Of a DNA stretch of 64,000 nt, positions 15,058 to 24,037 are shown piece by piece. Origin of the DNA: Clostridiales bacterium UBA6114 (GTDB taxonomy: Bacteria > Bacillota > Clostridia > Oscillospirales > Butyricicoccaceae); the NCBI GenBank assembly GCA_002423435.1, contig DIWE01000036.1, forward strand, positions 263,684 to 327,683, in the 5' to 3' direction. Within the stretch, counting starts at the first letter, position 1, and each line of letters starts with the position of its first letter. Under the pieces are notes generated by a model, which had not been told where the DNA came from, ran no database searches, and saw only the letters and a list, made by a program, of their open reading frames with translations. The translations under genes and the position numbers were made by a program.

Positions 15058-16466
15058 TGAAGGGCAAGCTTGTCGCTTCTATTGAAGAAGCCATTGGGTT
15101 ATGCGGTCTGAAAGACGGGATGACGGTTTCATTCCATCACCATCTCCGCGACGGCGACCAGGTTTTGCCGGCCGTGATGCACAAGATTGAAAGCATGGGC
15201 TTTCACGGCATCAAGGTCAGCGCGAGCTCGATCCACGGCTCGCACGGATGTCTTGCCGATCTTGTCCGGAAGAAGGTCGTGACGGGCATCGACACGAATT
15301 TTCTGTCAAGGGTTGTCGGAGAAACGATATCCGAAGGGACGATGGAGGAGCCCGTGAACCTGAGGACGCACGGCCACCGCCCGCGCGCGCTCGAGACCGG
15401 GGAAATCGGGATCGACGTCGCGTTTATCGCGGCTTCGGCGGCCGACTGCTACGGGAATATGAACGGGGTCGACGGCCCCTCCGCTTTCGGATCGATGGGC
15501 CACGCGTTTGCCGACGCGCAGTTTGCAAAAAAGGTGGTCGTCGTCACCGATTATCTCCTCGACTATCCCTTAAATCCGGTTTCCATCGACGAGACGTACG
15601 TCGATTATGTGGTCAAGGTCGACTCCATCGGCGACTCGGCCGGCATCGCGTCCGGGATCACCACGATTTCCAAGGACCCCATCGGCCTTCTGATCGCGAA
15701 AACCGCAACCGACGTAATCGAGGCATCGGGATACTTAAAAGACGGCTTTAATTTCCAGACGGGCGGCGGCAGGACATCGCTCGCCACCACCAAATTCTTA
15801 AAGGAAAAGATGCAGCGAAATCAGGTAAAAGGGAATTTCATCCTGGGCGGAATCAACAGCCTGTTTGTAAGTCTGCTTCAGGAGGGATATTTCAACACGA
15901 TCCTCGACTGCCAGTGCTTCGACGTCACCGCCGCGCAGTCGCTCAAAAACAACCCGAACCACCAGGAGATCAGCTGCTCGCATTATGCGAACTTCTGCGG
16001 CAGGAGCTGCGCCGCGGCGAAACTGAGCGCGGTTATATTGGGCGCGACCGAAATCGACACTGACTTCAACGTGAATGTGCACACCAATTCGAGCGGCGTC
16101 ATCATGGGCGGCAGCGGTGGCCACAGCGACATCGCCTACGGCGCGAAGCTCACGATTATCGTGGCGCCTTTAATCAGGGCGCGCTCCTCCATCGTCGTCG
16201 ACAAGGTCACCTATCTTTCGACCCCGGGCGAATGCGTCGACGTCCTCGTCACCCAGCGCGGAATCGCGGTCAATCCGAAAAGGCCGGAGCTTCGGGACCG
16301 GCTTGAGGACGCGGGCCTGCCCGTAAAAGAGATCCGGGAGCTGTACGAATACGCAAAAAAGGTGACGGGCGAGGCGCACAGGGTGAAGACCGAGGACAAG
16401 GTGGTCGCGAACATCATCGGAAGAGAGGGAAAGTTGATCGACCGGATCTATCAGGTGGCGAAGTAG
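15057..16466 (+). CDS. citF: Citrate lyase alpha subunit-type (acyl-ACP:carboxylate transferase)
   Basis: Exchanges acetyl on the carrier protein for the incoming substrate acid, releasing acetate. It has 469 residues, about 40 fewer than the E. coli subunit, so its N-terminus is shorter. Family features include MTVSFHHHLRDGD near residue 20, the GSHGCL segment near 60, and the CoA-transferase-like GGHSDIAYGAKLTI near 350. The ATG at 15057 overlaps the citE stop codon (TGATG) with GGGGGAAG upstream. With citC, citD and citE it makes a complete catalytic complex plus activator. Confidence 0.9.
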   Translation: MKGKLVASIEEAIGLCGLKDGMTVSFHHHLRDGDQVLPAVMHKIESMGFHGIKVSASSIHGSHGCLADLVRKKVVTGIDTNFLSRVVGETISEGTMEEPVNLRTHGHRPRALETGEIGIDVAFIAASAADCYGNMNGVDGPSAFGSMGHAFADAQFAKKVVVVTDYLLDYPLNPVSIDETYVDYVVKVDSIGDSAGIASGITTISKDPIGLLIAKTATDVIEASGYLKDGFNFQTGGGRTSLATTKFLKEKMQRNQVKGNFILGGINSLFVSLLQEGYFNTILDCQCFDVTAAQSLKNNPNHQEISCSHYANFCGRSCAAAKLSAVILGATEIDTDFNVNVHTNSSGVIMGGSGGHSDIAYGAKLTIIVAPLIRARSSIVVDKVTYLSTPGECVDVLVTQRGIAVNPKRPELRDRLEDAGLPVKEIRELYEYAKKVTGEAHRVKTEDKVVANIIGREGKLIDRIYQVAK

Positions 16467-16500
16467 AGCGCCCCACTATCTTTGCAAATGAATTTCCGCA

Positions 16501-16525
16501 GGGGGCCCGGAGGTCCCCGGCCCCC
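16501..16525 (+). other. Stem-loop between citF and the aldehyde dehydrogenase gene
   Basis: GGGGGCC-CGGAGGTCCCC-GGCCCCC, with no T run after it. It is probably an mRNA-stabilising or partial-attenuation hairpin that sets the lyase-to-dehydrogenase ratio. Confidence 0.45.
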
Positions 16526-16564
16526 ATTTCAGATATGTAAACGATTATCTTAGGAGGAACAGAT

Positions 16565-18076
16565 ATGTCGGAAATACCGAGGCTTAAATATTTTGCCGGA
16601 GGGGAGTGGCTGGAGTCCAAAACCGCGAAGTATATGGACATTTACGACCCGAGCACGGGCGAGGTCATTGCCCGCACGCCGTGCTGCACCCCCGAGGAGG
16701 TCGCATATACCATCAATTGTGCAAAAGAGGCCTATCCCAAGTGGAGGGATACCCCCGTCCTTAAGAGGATCCAGGTCCTCTATAAATTCAGAGAGCTTCT
16801 GGAGAAAAACATGGAGGAGCTCGTATTCACGCTCTGCCGTGAGAACGGGAAGGTCTGGGAGGAAGCCCACGGCGACCTTTTAAAGGTCAAAGAGCCGGTG
16901 GAGCTCGCCTGTTCCGCGCCGTCCTTGATAATGGGGGAGTCTATGATGAACGCCTCCGCCGGGTTCGACACCGTGCTGTACCGGGAGCCGGTCGGTGTGT
17001 TCGCCGGCATCGCGCCCTTTAATTTCCCCGGCATGATCCCGATGGGATGGATGGCGCCGATGTGCATCGCGACGGGCAATACCTTTGTCCTCAAGGCGGC
17101 GAGCATGACGCCGATGACGAGCATGCGCCTCGCCGAGCTTTTTATGGAAGCCGGGCTTCCGAAAGGCGTTATCAATATCGTGACCTGCTCGAGAAACGAG
17201 GCGGAGCTGTTTTTGACCGATCCCGCGGTCAAGGGCGTTACCTTTGTCGGCTCGACCTCCGTCGGGCTGCATGTTTATTCGACCGCCGCGGCGCACGGAA
17301 AGCGCGTGCAGGCGCTTTGCGAGGCGAAGAACCACGCGCTCGTTTTAGAGGACGCCGCGCTCGAGCGCACGGCGAGAGGCATCATCAATTCGGCGTTCGG
17401 CTGCGCCGGGGAGCGGTGCATGGCGCTGCCGGTCGCCGTCGTGCAGGAATCGGTCGCCGACGAGCTCGCGGCGCTTATTGTCCGGTTTGCAAAAGAGCTG
17501 AAGCTCGGCCCGGCCTATGACAAGCAGAGCCAGCTCGGCCCCGTCGTCTCAAGGGAGCACAGGGAATCTGTCGTCTCATGGATCGAAAAGGGTATCTCGG
17601 AAGGCGCGAAGGTTCTGCTCGACGGGCGGGCGGTCAGCGTTGCGGGGTTTGAAAACGGATTTTATCTTGGCCCCACGATTTTAGACCGCGTCACAAAGGA
17701 GATGACGGTCGGATCGACCGAAATTTTCGGGCCGGTGCTTTGCATCAAGCGGGTAAAGGATTTCGAAGAGGGGATTGAGCTTATGAATTCAAACCCCTTT
17801 GCCAACGGGTCGGTCATTTTTACGCAGAGCGGATATTATGCGAGGGAGTTTGCATATCGCACGGACGGCGGCATGGTCGGCGTCAACGTCGGCATCCCGG
17901 TCCCGGTCGGAATATTCCCGTTTGCGGGGCACAAGCGTTCCTTCTTCGGTGATCTGCACTGCCTCGGCAAGGACGGCATGCGCTTTTTCACCGAATCCAA
18001 GTGCGTGACGACCAAGTGGTTTTCCGAGGATGACAAAAAAGCAAAAAAAGTCGGCACCTGGGACGGAACGATCTGA
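16565..18076 (+). CDS. mmsA: CoA-acylating malonate/methylmalonate-semialdehyde dehydrogenase
   Basis: NAD-dependent oxidative decarboxylation of malonate- or methylmalonate-semialdehyde to acetyl-CoA or propionyl-CoA. The 503-residue aldehyde-dehydrogenase fold has APFNFPGMIPMGWMAPM near residue 143, the NAD-site FVGSTSVGLHVY near 228, and the catalytic cysteine in GCAGERCMALPVAVV near 285. The overall pattern matches the MmsA/IolA group rather than ordinary aldehyde dehydrogenases. The usual KPSE motif of the group reads KAAS here. GGAGGAACAG precedes the ATG. The gene is not part of standard citrate fermentation, which makes its place in this operon informative. Confidence 0.85.
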   Translation: MSEIPRLKYFAGGEWLESKTAKYMDIYDPSTGEVIARTPCCTPEEVAYTINCAKEAYPKWRDTPVLKRIQVLYKFRELLEKNMEELVFTLCRENGKVWEEAHGDLLKVKEPVELACSAPSLIMGESMMNASAGFDTVLYREPVGVFAGIAPFNFPGMIPMGWMAPMCIATGNTFVLKAASMTPMTSMRLAELFMEAGLPKGVINIVTCSRNEAELFLTDPAVKGVTFVGSTSVGLHVYSTAAAHGKRVQALCEAKNHALVLEDAALERTARGIINSAFGCAGERCMALPVAVVQESVADELAALIVRFAKELKLGPAYDKQSQLGPVVSREHRESVVSWIEKGISEGAKVLLDGRAVSVAGFENGFYLGPTILDRVTKEMTVGSTEIFGPVLCIKRVKDFEEGIELMNSNPFANGSVIFTQSGYYAREFAYRTDGGMVGVNVGIPVPVGIFPFAGHKRSFFGDLHCLGKDGMRFFTESKCVTTKWFSEDDKKAKKVGTWDGTI

Positions 18077-18098
18077 ATAGCGGAAAGGAATGAGAAAA

Positions 18099-19214
18099 AT
18101 GGCGTTTACGTTCTTTCTTCCGGTTAAAATGGAGTTTGGCAGGGATCGGTACAAGGCGTGCGGCGAGTATGTAAAGGGCACAAGGGTCATGGTGATAACC
18201 GATCCCGTGATCGCGTCGATGCCCTATTACGGGGAAATCAAAGATACGCTTTCCGACACGCTCGCGCTGACTTATGAAAAGGTTATGCCGAATCCCGAGA
18301 CGGCGATGATCGACGAGGCGGTGTCCCTCGCGCGGGCGGCCGGGATCGACTGCGTCCTCGGTGTCGGCGGCGGCAGCGCGCTTGATACTGCGAAAGTGGT
18401 CGCCATGCTCTCCCGGACAAGGGAAGGGGAATTAAAGGACTTCCTCTATCAAAGGTGCGCTTATCCCACAGAGCGCACAGGTCTTTTGCTGATGCCGACG
18501 ACGGCGGGCACCGGCAGCGAGGTGACCAATGTGGCCGTGATCAACGATACCGAGGCCGGCATGAAAAAGCCGCTCGTAAGCCCTTATATGTACGCCGATA
18601 TCGCGCTTGTCGACCCGGCGCTCACCGACACCATGCCGAAAAAGGTCACGGCGAGCACCGGCATTGACGCGTTCTGCCACGCGATCGAGTCGTACTGGGC
18701 GACAAACACCAATCCGGTCACGAAGGCCGTGGCGCTCGAGGCGATGGACCTCATCCTGAAAAATCTCCGCAGGGCGTATGAGGACGGGGCGGACAAACCC
18801 GCCCGCGACAATATGGCGAAAGCCTCCATGCTGGCGGGCGTCGCCTTTTCACAGACGCGCACGACGGTCCTGCACGCGATCAGCTACTACCTGACCGCGC
18901 GTTATCGGATTGAACACGGCGCCGCATGCGCATTCACGCTTGTGCCCTTCTTAAAATATAACCTCGGGACCATCCGAAACGAGCTTCAGAAGGCGGCGGA
19001 CTATTGCGGTTACCGCACGCCTGAGGACTTTATCGAGACGGTTTCGGAGCTGTACCGGGACATAAGCTTGCCGAAAAAATTGTCCGAATACGGGATCTTG
19101 CCGGAGGACGCGGACAAAATCGCCGGGGAGGGCATGGCGCAGGCGACGACAAAGCTCAACCCCCGGCCGGTCACATTTGACGCGATAAAGGAGATCGTCG
19201 CGGGTATTATATGA
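18099..19214 (+). CDS. Iron-containing alcohol dehydrogenase
   Basis: A group III metal-dependent alcohol dehydrogenase of 371 residues (MAFTFFLPVKMEFG...). The dinucleotide motif is VGGGSALDTAK near residue 92, followed by TAGTGSEVTNVAVI near 135. Metal-ligand histidines lie in DAFCHAIESYW near 190, LHAISYYL near 255 and EHGAACAFTLVP near 270. ATG 18099 is chosen because the GGAAAGG site is ten bases away; the ATG at 18090 is too close to it. It ends the sigma-54 operon. It probably reduces the semialdehyde made by the lyase, or oxidises the matching hydroxy acid; that is inference. Confidence 0.88.
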   Translation: MAFTFFLPVKMEFGRDRYKACGEYVKGTRVMVITDPVIASMPYYGEIKDTLSDTLALTYEKVMPNPETAMIDEAVSLARAAGIDCVLGVGGGSALDTAKVVAMLSRTREGELKDFLYQRCAYPTERTGLLLMPTTAGTGSEVTNVAVINDTEAGMKKPLVSPYMYADIALVDPALTDTMPKKVTASTGIDAFCHAIESYWATNTNPVTKAVALEAMDLILKNLRRAYEDGADKPARDNMAKASMLAGVAFSQTRTTVLHAISYYLTARYRIEHGAACAFTLVPFLKYNLGTIRNELQKAADYCGYRTPEDFIETVSELYRDISLPKKLSEYGILPEDADKIAGEGMAQATTKLNPRPVTFDAIKEIVAGII

Positions 19215-19225
19215 GCCGCAATCAT

Positions 19226-19258
19226 AAAAAGAGACGCAAAACGCGTCTCTTTTTTATT
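19226..19258 (+). terminator. Rho-independent terminator ending the tct–cit operon
   Basis: AAAAAGAGACGC-AAAA-CGCGTCTCTTTTTT. It lies 12 bases after the alcohol dehydrogenase stop. Confidence 0.88.
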
Positions 19259-19328
19259 GCCGCCGCCGCTTGCCAAAAACAGCCAAATATAGTTAAATAT
19301 ACTTATATCAATTTATACCGGGGGATTT

Positions 19329-20282
19329 ATGGACAGTCTGTTGTTCAGCTTAAATTCGGTCGGACCCGTGTTCCTTGTAATCGGGCTCGGGTTTTTCATA
19401 AAATCGGTCGGCATGGTGGACGAGCAATTTGTGGACACGGTGAACAAGCTCAACTTTAAGGTGGGCATACCGACCCTGCTTTTCAGCAATATCTACGCCG
19501 CAAACATCAGGGAGACTTTCAATCCCAAGCTGCTTACCTTTGTCCTTTGCAGCCTGACCGGCGTTGTTTTGGCGCTGTGGGTGGCCGTACCCCTGTTCGT
19601 CAAGGATAAAGGGAAGGCGTCGGCGGTCATACATACGGTCTTTCGCAACAACACGATACTGCTCGGGATCCCTTTGGCTGCAAATATGTTCGGCGAGCGG
19701 GGCGTCGCGCTCATTTCCTTTGTGATGCCGGTCACGATCCCGATCTATAATTTCCTCGGAGTCGTCCTGCTGATATCGTTCGGCGAGGCGGGGGACGAAA
19801 ACTACGGCCAAAAAATAAAATCGACCGTGGCGCAGATCGTTCGAAACAACCTGATTCTGGCCTCGATCGCGGCGGTCCTTATTCAGCTTTTGTCATTCAG
19901 GCTTCCGTATTTTGTGGAAAGCGCGGTGACAAGCGTCGCGTCCATGAGCACCCCTCTCGCCCTGATTACCCTGGGAGCGCAGCTTGATATGAGAAAAGTG
20001 TCGTCAAACCTTAAGTATTCCCTTGCGGCTACATTCTTAAAGCTTGTCGCAGTCCCGGCCGTCGTTTTGTCGGTCGCGGTTGCCGCCGGATTTCAGGGCG
20101 TCGAGCTCGGGGTCATTTTTATTTTGTTTGCATCCCCGACGGCGGTCACCTGTTATATCATGGCGAGGGAGATGAATTCCAACTATGAGCTGACGGGCGA
20201 CGTCGTCCTTCTCTCGACCTTCTTCTCGATGTTTACAATGTTTATCGGGATTTATTTGATGAAATCCCTTTCGCTGATTTAA
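19329..20282 (+). CDS. AEC family transporter (auxin efflux carrier / malate permease-like)
   Basis: A 317-residue inner-membrane protein with about ten hydrophobic helices in the usual 5+5 arrangement. The family's FRNNTILLGIPLA segment near residue 97 and the later FASPTAVTCYIMAREM near 265 are visible. AEC transporters move carboxylates such as malate; the substrate here is not determinable, but position directly after a carboxylate-catabolism operon makes an organic acid plausible. The ATG follows CCGGGGGATTT. It has its own terminators on both sides. Confidence 0.88.
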   Translation: MDSLLFSLNSVGPVFLVIGLGFFIKSVGMVDEQFVDTVNKLNFKVGIPTLLFSNIYAANIRETFNPKLLTFVLCSLTGVVLALWVAVPLFVKDKGKASAVIHTVFRNNTILLGIPLAANMFGERGVALISFVMPVTIPIYNFLGVVLLISFGEAGDENYGQKIKSTVAQIVRNNLILASIAAVLIQLLSFRLPYFVESAVTSVASMSTPLALITLGAQLDMRKVSSNLKYSLAATFLKLVAVPAVVLSVAVAAGFQGVELGVIFILFASPTAVTCYIMAREMNSNYELTGDVVLLSTFFSMFTMFIGIYLMKSLSLI

Positions 20283-20299
20283 GGCGAGGGGACAATATG

Positions 20300-20348
20300 G
20301 AACGGGCCTGAGTTCCGCGGCACAATGCGCGGATCCCAGGCCCGTAAA
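20300..20348. terminator. Bidirectional terminator between the AEC gene and glmS
   Basis: ACGGGCCTG ... CAGGCCCGT encloses an inner stem TCCGCG / CGCGGA and is followed by AAATTTTT. The two genes converge here. Confidence 0.75.
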
Positions 20349-20377
20349 TTTTTACATGGGTGCTGTTTTTGCGGTAT

Positions 20378-22192
20378 TTATTCGACGGTCACCGATTTTG
20401 CGAGGTTTCTCGGCTTGTCGACGTCGCAGCCGCGCGCGAGCGCGGTGTAATAGGCGAACATCTGCAATACGGCGACGCAGGGAAGCGCCGTAAAAAGCTC
20501 GTTCATCTTCGGAATAACGACCGGGTAGTCGCAGACCTTGTCGATATCGGGGACGTCTTCCGTGCAGAGCAGAATGATTTTCGCGCCCCTTGCCTTGACC
20601 TCTCTGATGTTGCTGATCGTTTTTTCAAAAAGCTCCGCCTTTGTCGCAATCGCAATCACGGGGGTGCCCTCGGTGATCAGCGAGATCGTGCCGTGCTTTA
20701 ACTCGCCCGCGGCGTACGCCTCGCTGTGGATGTACGAGATTTCCTTAAGCTTCAGGGAGCCTTCGAGGGCAAGCGCATAGTCGAGGCCGCGGCCGATAAA
20801 GAAGAGGTCCTCCGTGTTTTGGAAGATCGACGAGATATGCTGGATCTCGGGCGCTTTTTCCAGGCACGTTTTCAGGGTCTGGACCGAGTCCGACAGGTCT
20901 TTTGTCAGCCGGCACGCATCCTCTTTCCCTATTGTGCCGTTTAAGTACGCGAGTTTGATCGCGAGCATATACATGACGGCAAGCTGTACCGAGTAAGCCT
21001 TGGTCGACGCTACCGCGATCTCCGGCCCGGCCCAGGTGTAGATCACGTTGTCCGCCTCCCTGGGGATCGACGAGCCGACGACGTTTGCCACGGCGATCGT
21101 GCGTACCCCGGCGCTTTTCGCGAGGCGCTGCGCCGCGAGCGTATCCGCCGTCTCTCCCGACTGGGTGATGGACAAGACGGCGTCGTGCTCCATAAAGAGC
21201 GGGTCGCGATAGCGAAATTCGCTCGCGAGGTCAGTGTTCACCGGGATTTTTGCAAGCCGCTCGATTGCGTATTTCCCGACGATGCCCGCGTGGTACGCCG
21301 TGCCGCAGCCGACGATGTGCAGCCGCTTAATCGACCGCAGCTCGTCGTCGCTCAAGCTTTCAAAAACAGGGAGCCCGCTCGCCGTGCGGGGCGCGATCGT
21401 ATCGCGGAGCGCCTTCGGCTGCTCATGGATCTCCTTGAGCATGAAGTGGGGGTATCCGCCCTTCTCGGCGGCCTCGATGTCCCAGGTGGCCTTCATTTCC
21501 GTTTTGACGACGGGCTCTCTGTCCACGTTTATAATCTCCACGCCGTCTTTTCTGATCACGGCGAATTCGTCCGCGTCGAGCAGATAATACCGCTTTGTGT
21601 GCTTTAGGATCGCGGGGATGTCGGACGCGATAAAATTGCCGTCTTCGCCGAGTCCGACGATCAGGGGGCTGTCTTTGCGGACGGCGAAGATGCGGTCGGG
21701 GAAATCGGAAAATAAAATCCCGAACGCATAGGAGCCGCGGATTTTCGCCGTCGCGTCGATGATCGCCTGGAGCGGGTCGCCGCGGTAGTAATAGTCGATC
21801 AGCTTCGCGGCAACCTCCGTGTCGGTGTCGGACAGGAAGGTATAGCCTTTCCTGATCAGCCTTTCCCGCAAGGGCAGGTAGTTTTCAATGATCCCGTTAT
21901 GTACGAGAGAAATCCTTTCCGTCCCGTGCGGGTGGGAATTTGCGTCCGACGGCTCGCCGTGGGTTGCCCATCTCGTGTGGCCGATGCCGCAAAAGGACGC
22001 GGGGCGGTTCATCGCCTTAAGCTTCTCCTCGATCACGCTCAGGCGTCCACTGGATTTGACCGTGACGATTTTTCCGTCCTCGAAGACGGAGATCCCGGCG
22101 GAGTCGTACCCGCGGTACTCAAGCTTTTTAAGCCCGTCGATCAAAATGGGGGTGGTGTCCTGTTCACCGATATATCCAACAATTCCGCACAT
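20378..22192 (-). CDS. glmS: Glutamine–fructose-6-phosphate aminotransferase (isomerizing)
   Basis: Makes glucosamine-6-phosphate from fructose-6-phosphate and glutamine, the first step toward UDP-GlcNAc and peptidoglycan. It has 604 residues. The N-terminal amidotransferase domain has Cys2 as nucleophile (MCGIVGYIG), GIGHTRWATHG near residue 72 and HNGIIENY near 98. Two SIS sugar-isomerase domains follow (about 285-425 and 455-595, with ITQSGETADTLA and YIHSEAYAAGELKHG). The start is set by GGAGG at 22203-22207. Expression is controlled by the ribozyme in its leader. Confidence 0.97.
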   Translation of the reverse strand: MCGIVGYIGEQDTTPILIDGLKKLEYRGYDSAGISVFEDGKIVTVKSSGRLSVIEEKLKAMNRPASFCGIGHTRWATHGEPSDANSHPHGTERISLVHNGIIENYLPLRERLIRKGYTFLSDTDTEVAAKLIDYYYRGDPLQAIIDATAKIRGSYAFGILFSDFPDRIFAVRKDSPLIVGLGEDGNFIASDIPAILKHTKRYYLLDADEFAVIRKDGVEIINVDREPVVKTEMKATWDIEAAEKGGYPHFMLKEIHEQPKALRDTIAPRTASGLPVFESLSDDELRSIKRLHIVGCGTAYHAGIVGKYAIERLAKIPVNTDLASEFRYRDPLFMEHDAVLSITQSGETADTLAAQRLAKSAGVRTIAVANVVGSSIPREADNVIYTWAGPEIAVASTKAYSVQLAVMYMLAIKLAYLNGTIGKEDACRLTKDLSDSVQTLKTCLEKAPEIQHISSIFQNTEDLFFIGRGLDYALALEGSLKLKEISYIHSEAYAAGELKHGTISLITEGTPVIAIATKAELFEKTISNIREVKARGAKIILLCTEDVPDIDKVCDYPVVIPKMNELFTALPCVAVLQMFAYYTALARGCDVDKPRNLAKSVTVE

Positions 22193-22235
22193 ATGATAAA
22201 TTTCCTCCAAAAATCAATAATAAAAAACGTTTGGC

Positions 22236-22370
22236 CATTTTTTTGGGGCTCCGGTTGCCCGGAGTTTTTGTAAATGGTCTCACGACCGCACTCAGACGGC
22301 CGGAGAGGCATCCGCCGAACTTTCGATAACCTCTCTCCTCGTCAACCGCGAAATCACGGTTCTGGCGCTT
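22236..22370 (-). ncRNA. glmS ribozyme (self-cleaving riboswitch)
   Basis: Read on the minus strand the leader contains AAGCGCCAGAACC, then GACGAGGAGAGAGGTTATCG, AAGTTCGGCGGATGCCTCT, and a final stem CTCCGGGCAACCGGAG. These are the conserved cleavage-site, core and P4 parts of the glmS ribozyme in the right order. Glucosamine-6-phosphate acts as cofactor for self-cleavage of the mRNA just 5' of the AGCGCC segment, lowering glmS expression when product is abundant. Confidence 0.95.
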
Positions 22371-22582
22371 AACGGAAAAATCAGATATGACCCCCTTTAC
22401 TATTCAATTTTGTCATAAAAATATGCAAAACCCTCCTTTCGGCTTTTCAGGAAGCCATACTATAAATTATGCCAAAAAAAGAAAAAAGCGCAAACAGTTC
22501 CCAGCTTTTTCTTTTTCATTTTACCATCAGGGAATCAAATGTCAATCGCGGGGTTTTATTTTTATCTTGACTTGCGTAAACA
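22371..22582. other. Intergenic stretch upstream of the glmS ribozyme
   Basis: AT-rich, with no convincing ORF. It must carry the glmS promoter (minus strand), but I see no confident -35/-10 pair; TTGCAT with a poor -10 seventeen bases on is the best candidate. Confidence 0.3.
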
Positions 22583-22625
22583 GAGGCCCGTTTTGAAAAG
22601 GCTCTCGCCAAAATCAAAACGGGCC
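22583..22625. terminator. Stem-loop downstream of the SLH gene
   Basis: GGCCCGTTTTGA ... TCAAAACGGGCC is a 12-base-pair stem placed about 30 bases after the SLH gene stop (minus strand). The T tracts lie inside the stem, so it is a likely but imperfect terminator. Confidence 0.5.
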
Positions 22626-22656
22626 GTCGGGGTTTTATATCTGATTTTCGTTTGGC

Positions 22657-23712
22657 TTATTTTACCCAGAAAACGAAGGAGGGATCTTTACTGCTTTCCT
22701 TGATACGCAAGGAGTTGTACAGAATCTGAACGGCCTCCGACCGCGTCAGAACGGCGTTGGGGCGGATCGTTCCGTCCGAATACCCGTTCATGATATTGAC
22801 CGCGTCGACGTTGATGGTCGCCTGCACCGCCCAGGCGGGGATTTCCGACACATCCTTGAAGAAAACCTCTTCGGATTCGTCGCTTAAAGCGGCGAGCTTG
22901 TTGATGATAACGGCGGCCTCGGCGCGGGTGATCGGGCTTGAGCCGCGGAAGGACACGTTGCCGTTTAAGTCGACCCTTCCCGAGACGAAGCCGGCCGTTA
23001 CGGCGGCCGAGATATAGGGCTTTGCCCACGCCTCGGTCGTGTCGTCGTCCTCAAAGCCGGTGTTTATCGCTGCGGCGGGAATATCAAGGCCGGCTGCCGT
23101 TACCGCCATCGCGACAAACTCGCTTCTCGTAACCTCCCGGGCCGGTTCGAGGAAATAGCTGGCGCCGATTTTCTCACCGACGATAATTCCTTCCTCAGCG
23201 AGCCGGATGGCCGCGTAATGGGCCGGGTGGCCGTCTAAATCGGCGTAAGTGACCGACGCCTTCAGGTTTCTCTTTTTCAGGTTGATGTCGACCCTCGCGG
23301 GCGACGAGGTATTGCCTTTGACATCAACGGCCGCGTAGGTGAAAAAGTCGCTGCCCGACTTGTTCTGATAGGGGACATAGCGGAAGGAGGTTCCCTCGAT
23401 CGCAACTTCGCCCAGGCTTGGTTTCTGGACGATCTGGAACGTGACCGTGTCGCCCTCGGGATCGATTGCCTTCAGCTTTCCCGCAACCGTGATATTGCAG
23501 TAGGTTTCATACGTGAGATTCTGGGCGACCGGGGCCATGTTGTCGCTTTTTGCGATTGCCGCCTCGGTCAGGACCTTGTCCGCTTCGGCGGACGTGTCCT
23601 TCTTGCTCCAGAAAAACGCCGTGCCGGCCGGGATCATCCCCACGATCAGCAGCGTTGCAAGGCCAAACGTAAAAATGCGGGGAAAAAGTTTTTTCTTAAG
23701 CGGGTTATTCAT
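22657..23712 (-). CDS. S-layer homology (SLH) domain protein with an Ig-like domain
   Basis: A 351-residue exported cell-surface protein. A signal peptide/anchor occupies residues 1-32 (basic start, then FTFGLATLLIVGMIPAGTAFF). Residues about 55-150 form a cadherin/bacterial-Ig-like module (APVAQNLTYETYCNITVAGK ... DFFTYAAVDVKGN). About three SLH motifs follow (160-345), recognised by AAIRLAEEGIIVGE, AKPYISAAVTAGFVSG and the repeated TRSEAV / TRAEAAVIINKL. SLH modules normally bind pyruvylated wall polymers. GGGAGG lies upstream of the ATG. Confidence 0.88.
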   Translation of the reverse strand: MNNPLKKKLFPRIFTFGLATLLIVGMIPAGTAFFWSKKDTSAEADKVLTEAAIAKSDNMAPVAQNLTYETYCNITVAGKLKAIDPEGDTVTFQIVQKPSLGEVAIEGTSFRYVPYQNKSGSDFFTYAAVDVKGNTSSPARVDINLKKRNLKASVTYADLDGHPAHYAAIRLAEEGIIVGEKIGASYFLEPAREVTRSEFVAMAVTAAGLDIPAAAINTGFEDDDTTEAWAKPYISAAVTAGFVSGRVDLNGNVSFRGSSPITRAEAAVIINKLAALSDESEEVFFKDVSEIPAWAVQATINVDAVNIMNGYSDGTIRPNAVLTRSEAVQILYNSLRIKESSKDPSFVFWVK

Positions 23713-23832
23713 TTTACAGCCTCCCTTAATATAAGGAAAAAATAATAAATTTACCTGTGCCTATATTCTTTGAGAGATTTACATAAATATTCTTTTTTAT
23801 GCGTCCCTTTTTTATCCATAGAATTATTTTCA

Positions 23833-23861
23833 GAAGAGATTGCTTTTTTCGCGCCAATCTC
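23833..23861. repeat. Hairpin in the guaA upstream region
   Basis: AAGAGATTG-CTTTTTTCGCG-CCAATCTCTT, a nine-base-pair stem. It lies just outside the MITE-like element at 23877 and has no clear link to either gene. Confidence 0.35.
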
Positions 23862-23876
23862 TTAAAATTTGAACTA

Positions 23877-24037
23877 GGGCGTGCTCACATAACCGACGTC
23901 GCTCGTCTTTTTGTCCTTTTTTCGTCATGCCGCGTCAAAATTTCTTGCCATAAAGCAATTATGCCTTCAAAAATTTGACTTGCCTGACAAAAAAAACAGC
24001 CTAAAAATCCGGGCACGCCGGTGATGTGAACACACCC
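23877..24037. mobile_element. MITE-like palindromic element, about 161 bp, TA-flanked
   Basis: The left end GGGCGTGCTCACATAACCG and the right end read on the other strand, GGGTGTGTTCACATCACCG, agree at 16 of 19 positions and continue into CGT. A TA dinucleotide abuts each end (23875-23876 and 24038-24039), as expected for a TA target duplication. Inside, GTCAAAATTT pairs with AAATTTGAC around CATAA/TTATG, so the whole piece folds into one long hairpin. There is no transposase gene; it would depend on one elsewhere. It occupies most of the SLH–guaA gap. Confidence 0.65.

Noticed and set aside
22387..22596. 69-codon ORF between glmS and the SLH gene
   Set aside because: No ribosome site, no recognisable domain, and it overlaps the region that must hold the glmS promoter.
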